Source: Bacteroidota bacterium (GTDB taxonomy: Bacteria > Bacteroidota > Bacteroidia > Chitinophagales > Chitinophagaceae). Taken from it: a stretch of 15,260 nt of DNA. Both the position numbers and the translations under genes were made by a program. This document shows, in pieces, positions 14,767 through 15,260 of this stretch (within the stretch, counting starts at the first letter, position 1; each line of letters begins with the position of its first letter). The stretch spans positions 1 through 15,260 of the forward strand of contig JAFAAT010000129.1 in the NCBI GenBank assembly GCA_023426425.1. Reading direction: 5' to 3'. The notes beneath the pieces are model-generated. The model was not told the origin of the DNA and made no database searches. It saw nothing but the letters and a program-made list of their open reading frames with translations.

Positions 14767-15260
14767 ATATCAGTAGCACTTCCTCGTGACACAATCTTTC
14801 CCTGTTCTAATAAAATGGCTGAGGAGCAAATCCTGATCACTTCGTCCGGGAAATGTGAAACAAAAATAATCGATTTACCTAAGGATTTAATTTCAAATAT
14901 TTTATGGATGCATTTTTGCTGGAATCCCTGATCACCTACCGCGAGTACTTCGTCGATAATTAGAATGTCACATTCATTGGCCAGTGATATTGCAAATGCC
15001 AGACGTGCAGTCATACCCGCTGAGTAGGTTTTAACCGGCGACCTCAATACACTGTCAGGCAGCTCAGAGAATGCTTTTATTTTTTCGATCTCGTCTTTAC
15101 CCCGTGGATGACCATATAATGCAAGTAAAAGTGAAATATTTTCAAGCCCCGTAAGTTCCAGCTCAAGACCAGCTCCCAATGCAAGAATGGGCGCAATGCT
15201 ACCGTTGACCTTTAATATACCATGCTGAGGCTTGATAATACCTGCTATTGTACGTAACAG
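14739..15260 (-). CDS. ABC transporter ATP-binding protein, polysaccharide export type (N terminus outside window)
   Basis: The frame is open to the right edge and ends at a TAA at 14739-14741; 173 C-terminal residues are visible. The visible start reads LLRTIAGIIKPQHG, the helix just after Walker A. Next come VNGSIAPILALGAGLELELTGLENI, the hallmark of Wzt/KpsT/TagH/RfbB-type exporters (GAGFxPELTGRENI), then the YSAGMTARLAFAIS signature, Walker B with DILIIDEVLAVGD, and the H-loop FVSH. Walker A and the permease gene must lie beyond the right edge. These ATPases drive export of lipid-linked O-antigen, capsule or teichoic-acid chains through the inner membrane. It stops shortly after the nucleotide-binding domain (ending CNHYKALF), so it lacks the C-terminal carbohydrate-binding extension of Wzt from E. 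coli O8/O9a. It precedes the multidomain glycosyltransferase, supporting an O-antigen or capsule cluster. Confidence 0.93.
   Translation of the reverse strand: MLRTIAGIIKPQHGILKVNGSIAPILALGAGLELELTGLENISLLLALYGHPRGKDEIEKIKAFSELPDSVLRSPVKTYSAGMTARLAFAISLANECDILIIDEVLAVGDQGFQQKCIHKIFEIKSLGKSIIFVSHFPDEVIRICSSAILLEQGKIVSRGSATDICNHYKALF

Overview
The window looks like a Bacteroidota chromosome, most likely a soil or freshwater Chitinophagaceae-type organism; the family level is inference. Three things point there: a TonB-dependent receptor paired with a surface lipoprotein, two lipoproteins with Cys-Lys-Lys-Asp-Asp after the cleavage site, and promoters of the TTG-N19-TAnnTTTG type with no clear Shine-Dalgarno sequences. 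The genetic code is standard. I see no tRNA, rRNA, CRISPR array, insertion sequence or phage gene.

Left part (1-2914, + strand): the 3' end of a TonB-dependent receptor gene with a strong terminator, then about 520 bases without a recognisable gene. That gap carries a strikingly regular 11-bp phased tandem repeat. It is followed by a beta-helix-like lipoprotein gene with its own terminator hairpin. Receptor and lipoprotein may form an outer-membrane uptake or binding pair, but the terminator and repeat array between them suggest separate transcripts.

Middle part (2936-7531): unrelated single genes. They are a phosphinothricin-type GNAT acetyltransferase (+), a small four-helix membrane protein (-), an orphan hybrid histidine kinase with a multi-pass membrane sensor (+), a pirin (-) and a lipocalin-like lipoprotein (-). 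Dyad-symmetric sites precede the kinase gene.

Right part (7532-15260): cell-surface polysaccharide functions. A 394-base divergent intergenic region holds promoters for both flanking genes and a run of potential RNA structures. It leads into a two-gene operon of an MBOAT O-acyltransferase (AlgI/PatA-like) and an AlgJ/AlgX-like SGNH protein, which together should O-acetylate an exported glycan in the periplasm. Convergent to it on the - strand are the end of an ABC-transporter ATPase of the Wzt/KpsT/TagH type and, overlapping it by 28 bases, a 1149-residue glycosyltransferase. The latter has two GT2 domains plus what looks like a third, degenerate GT-A domain at its N terminus. A plausible reading is that the - strand genes build and export an O-antigen-like polysaccharide and the + strand pair acetylates a surface glycan, possibly the same one.

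The observations most worth a second look are the 11-bp phased repeat, the degenerate third domain of the glycosyltransferase, the extra N-terminal domain of the AlgJ-like protein, and the structured stretch upstream of the MBOAT promoter.
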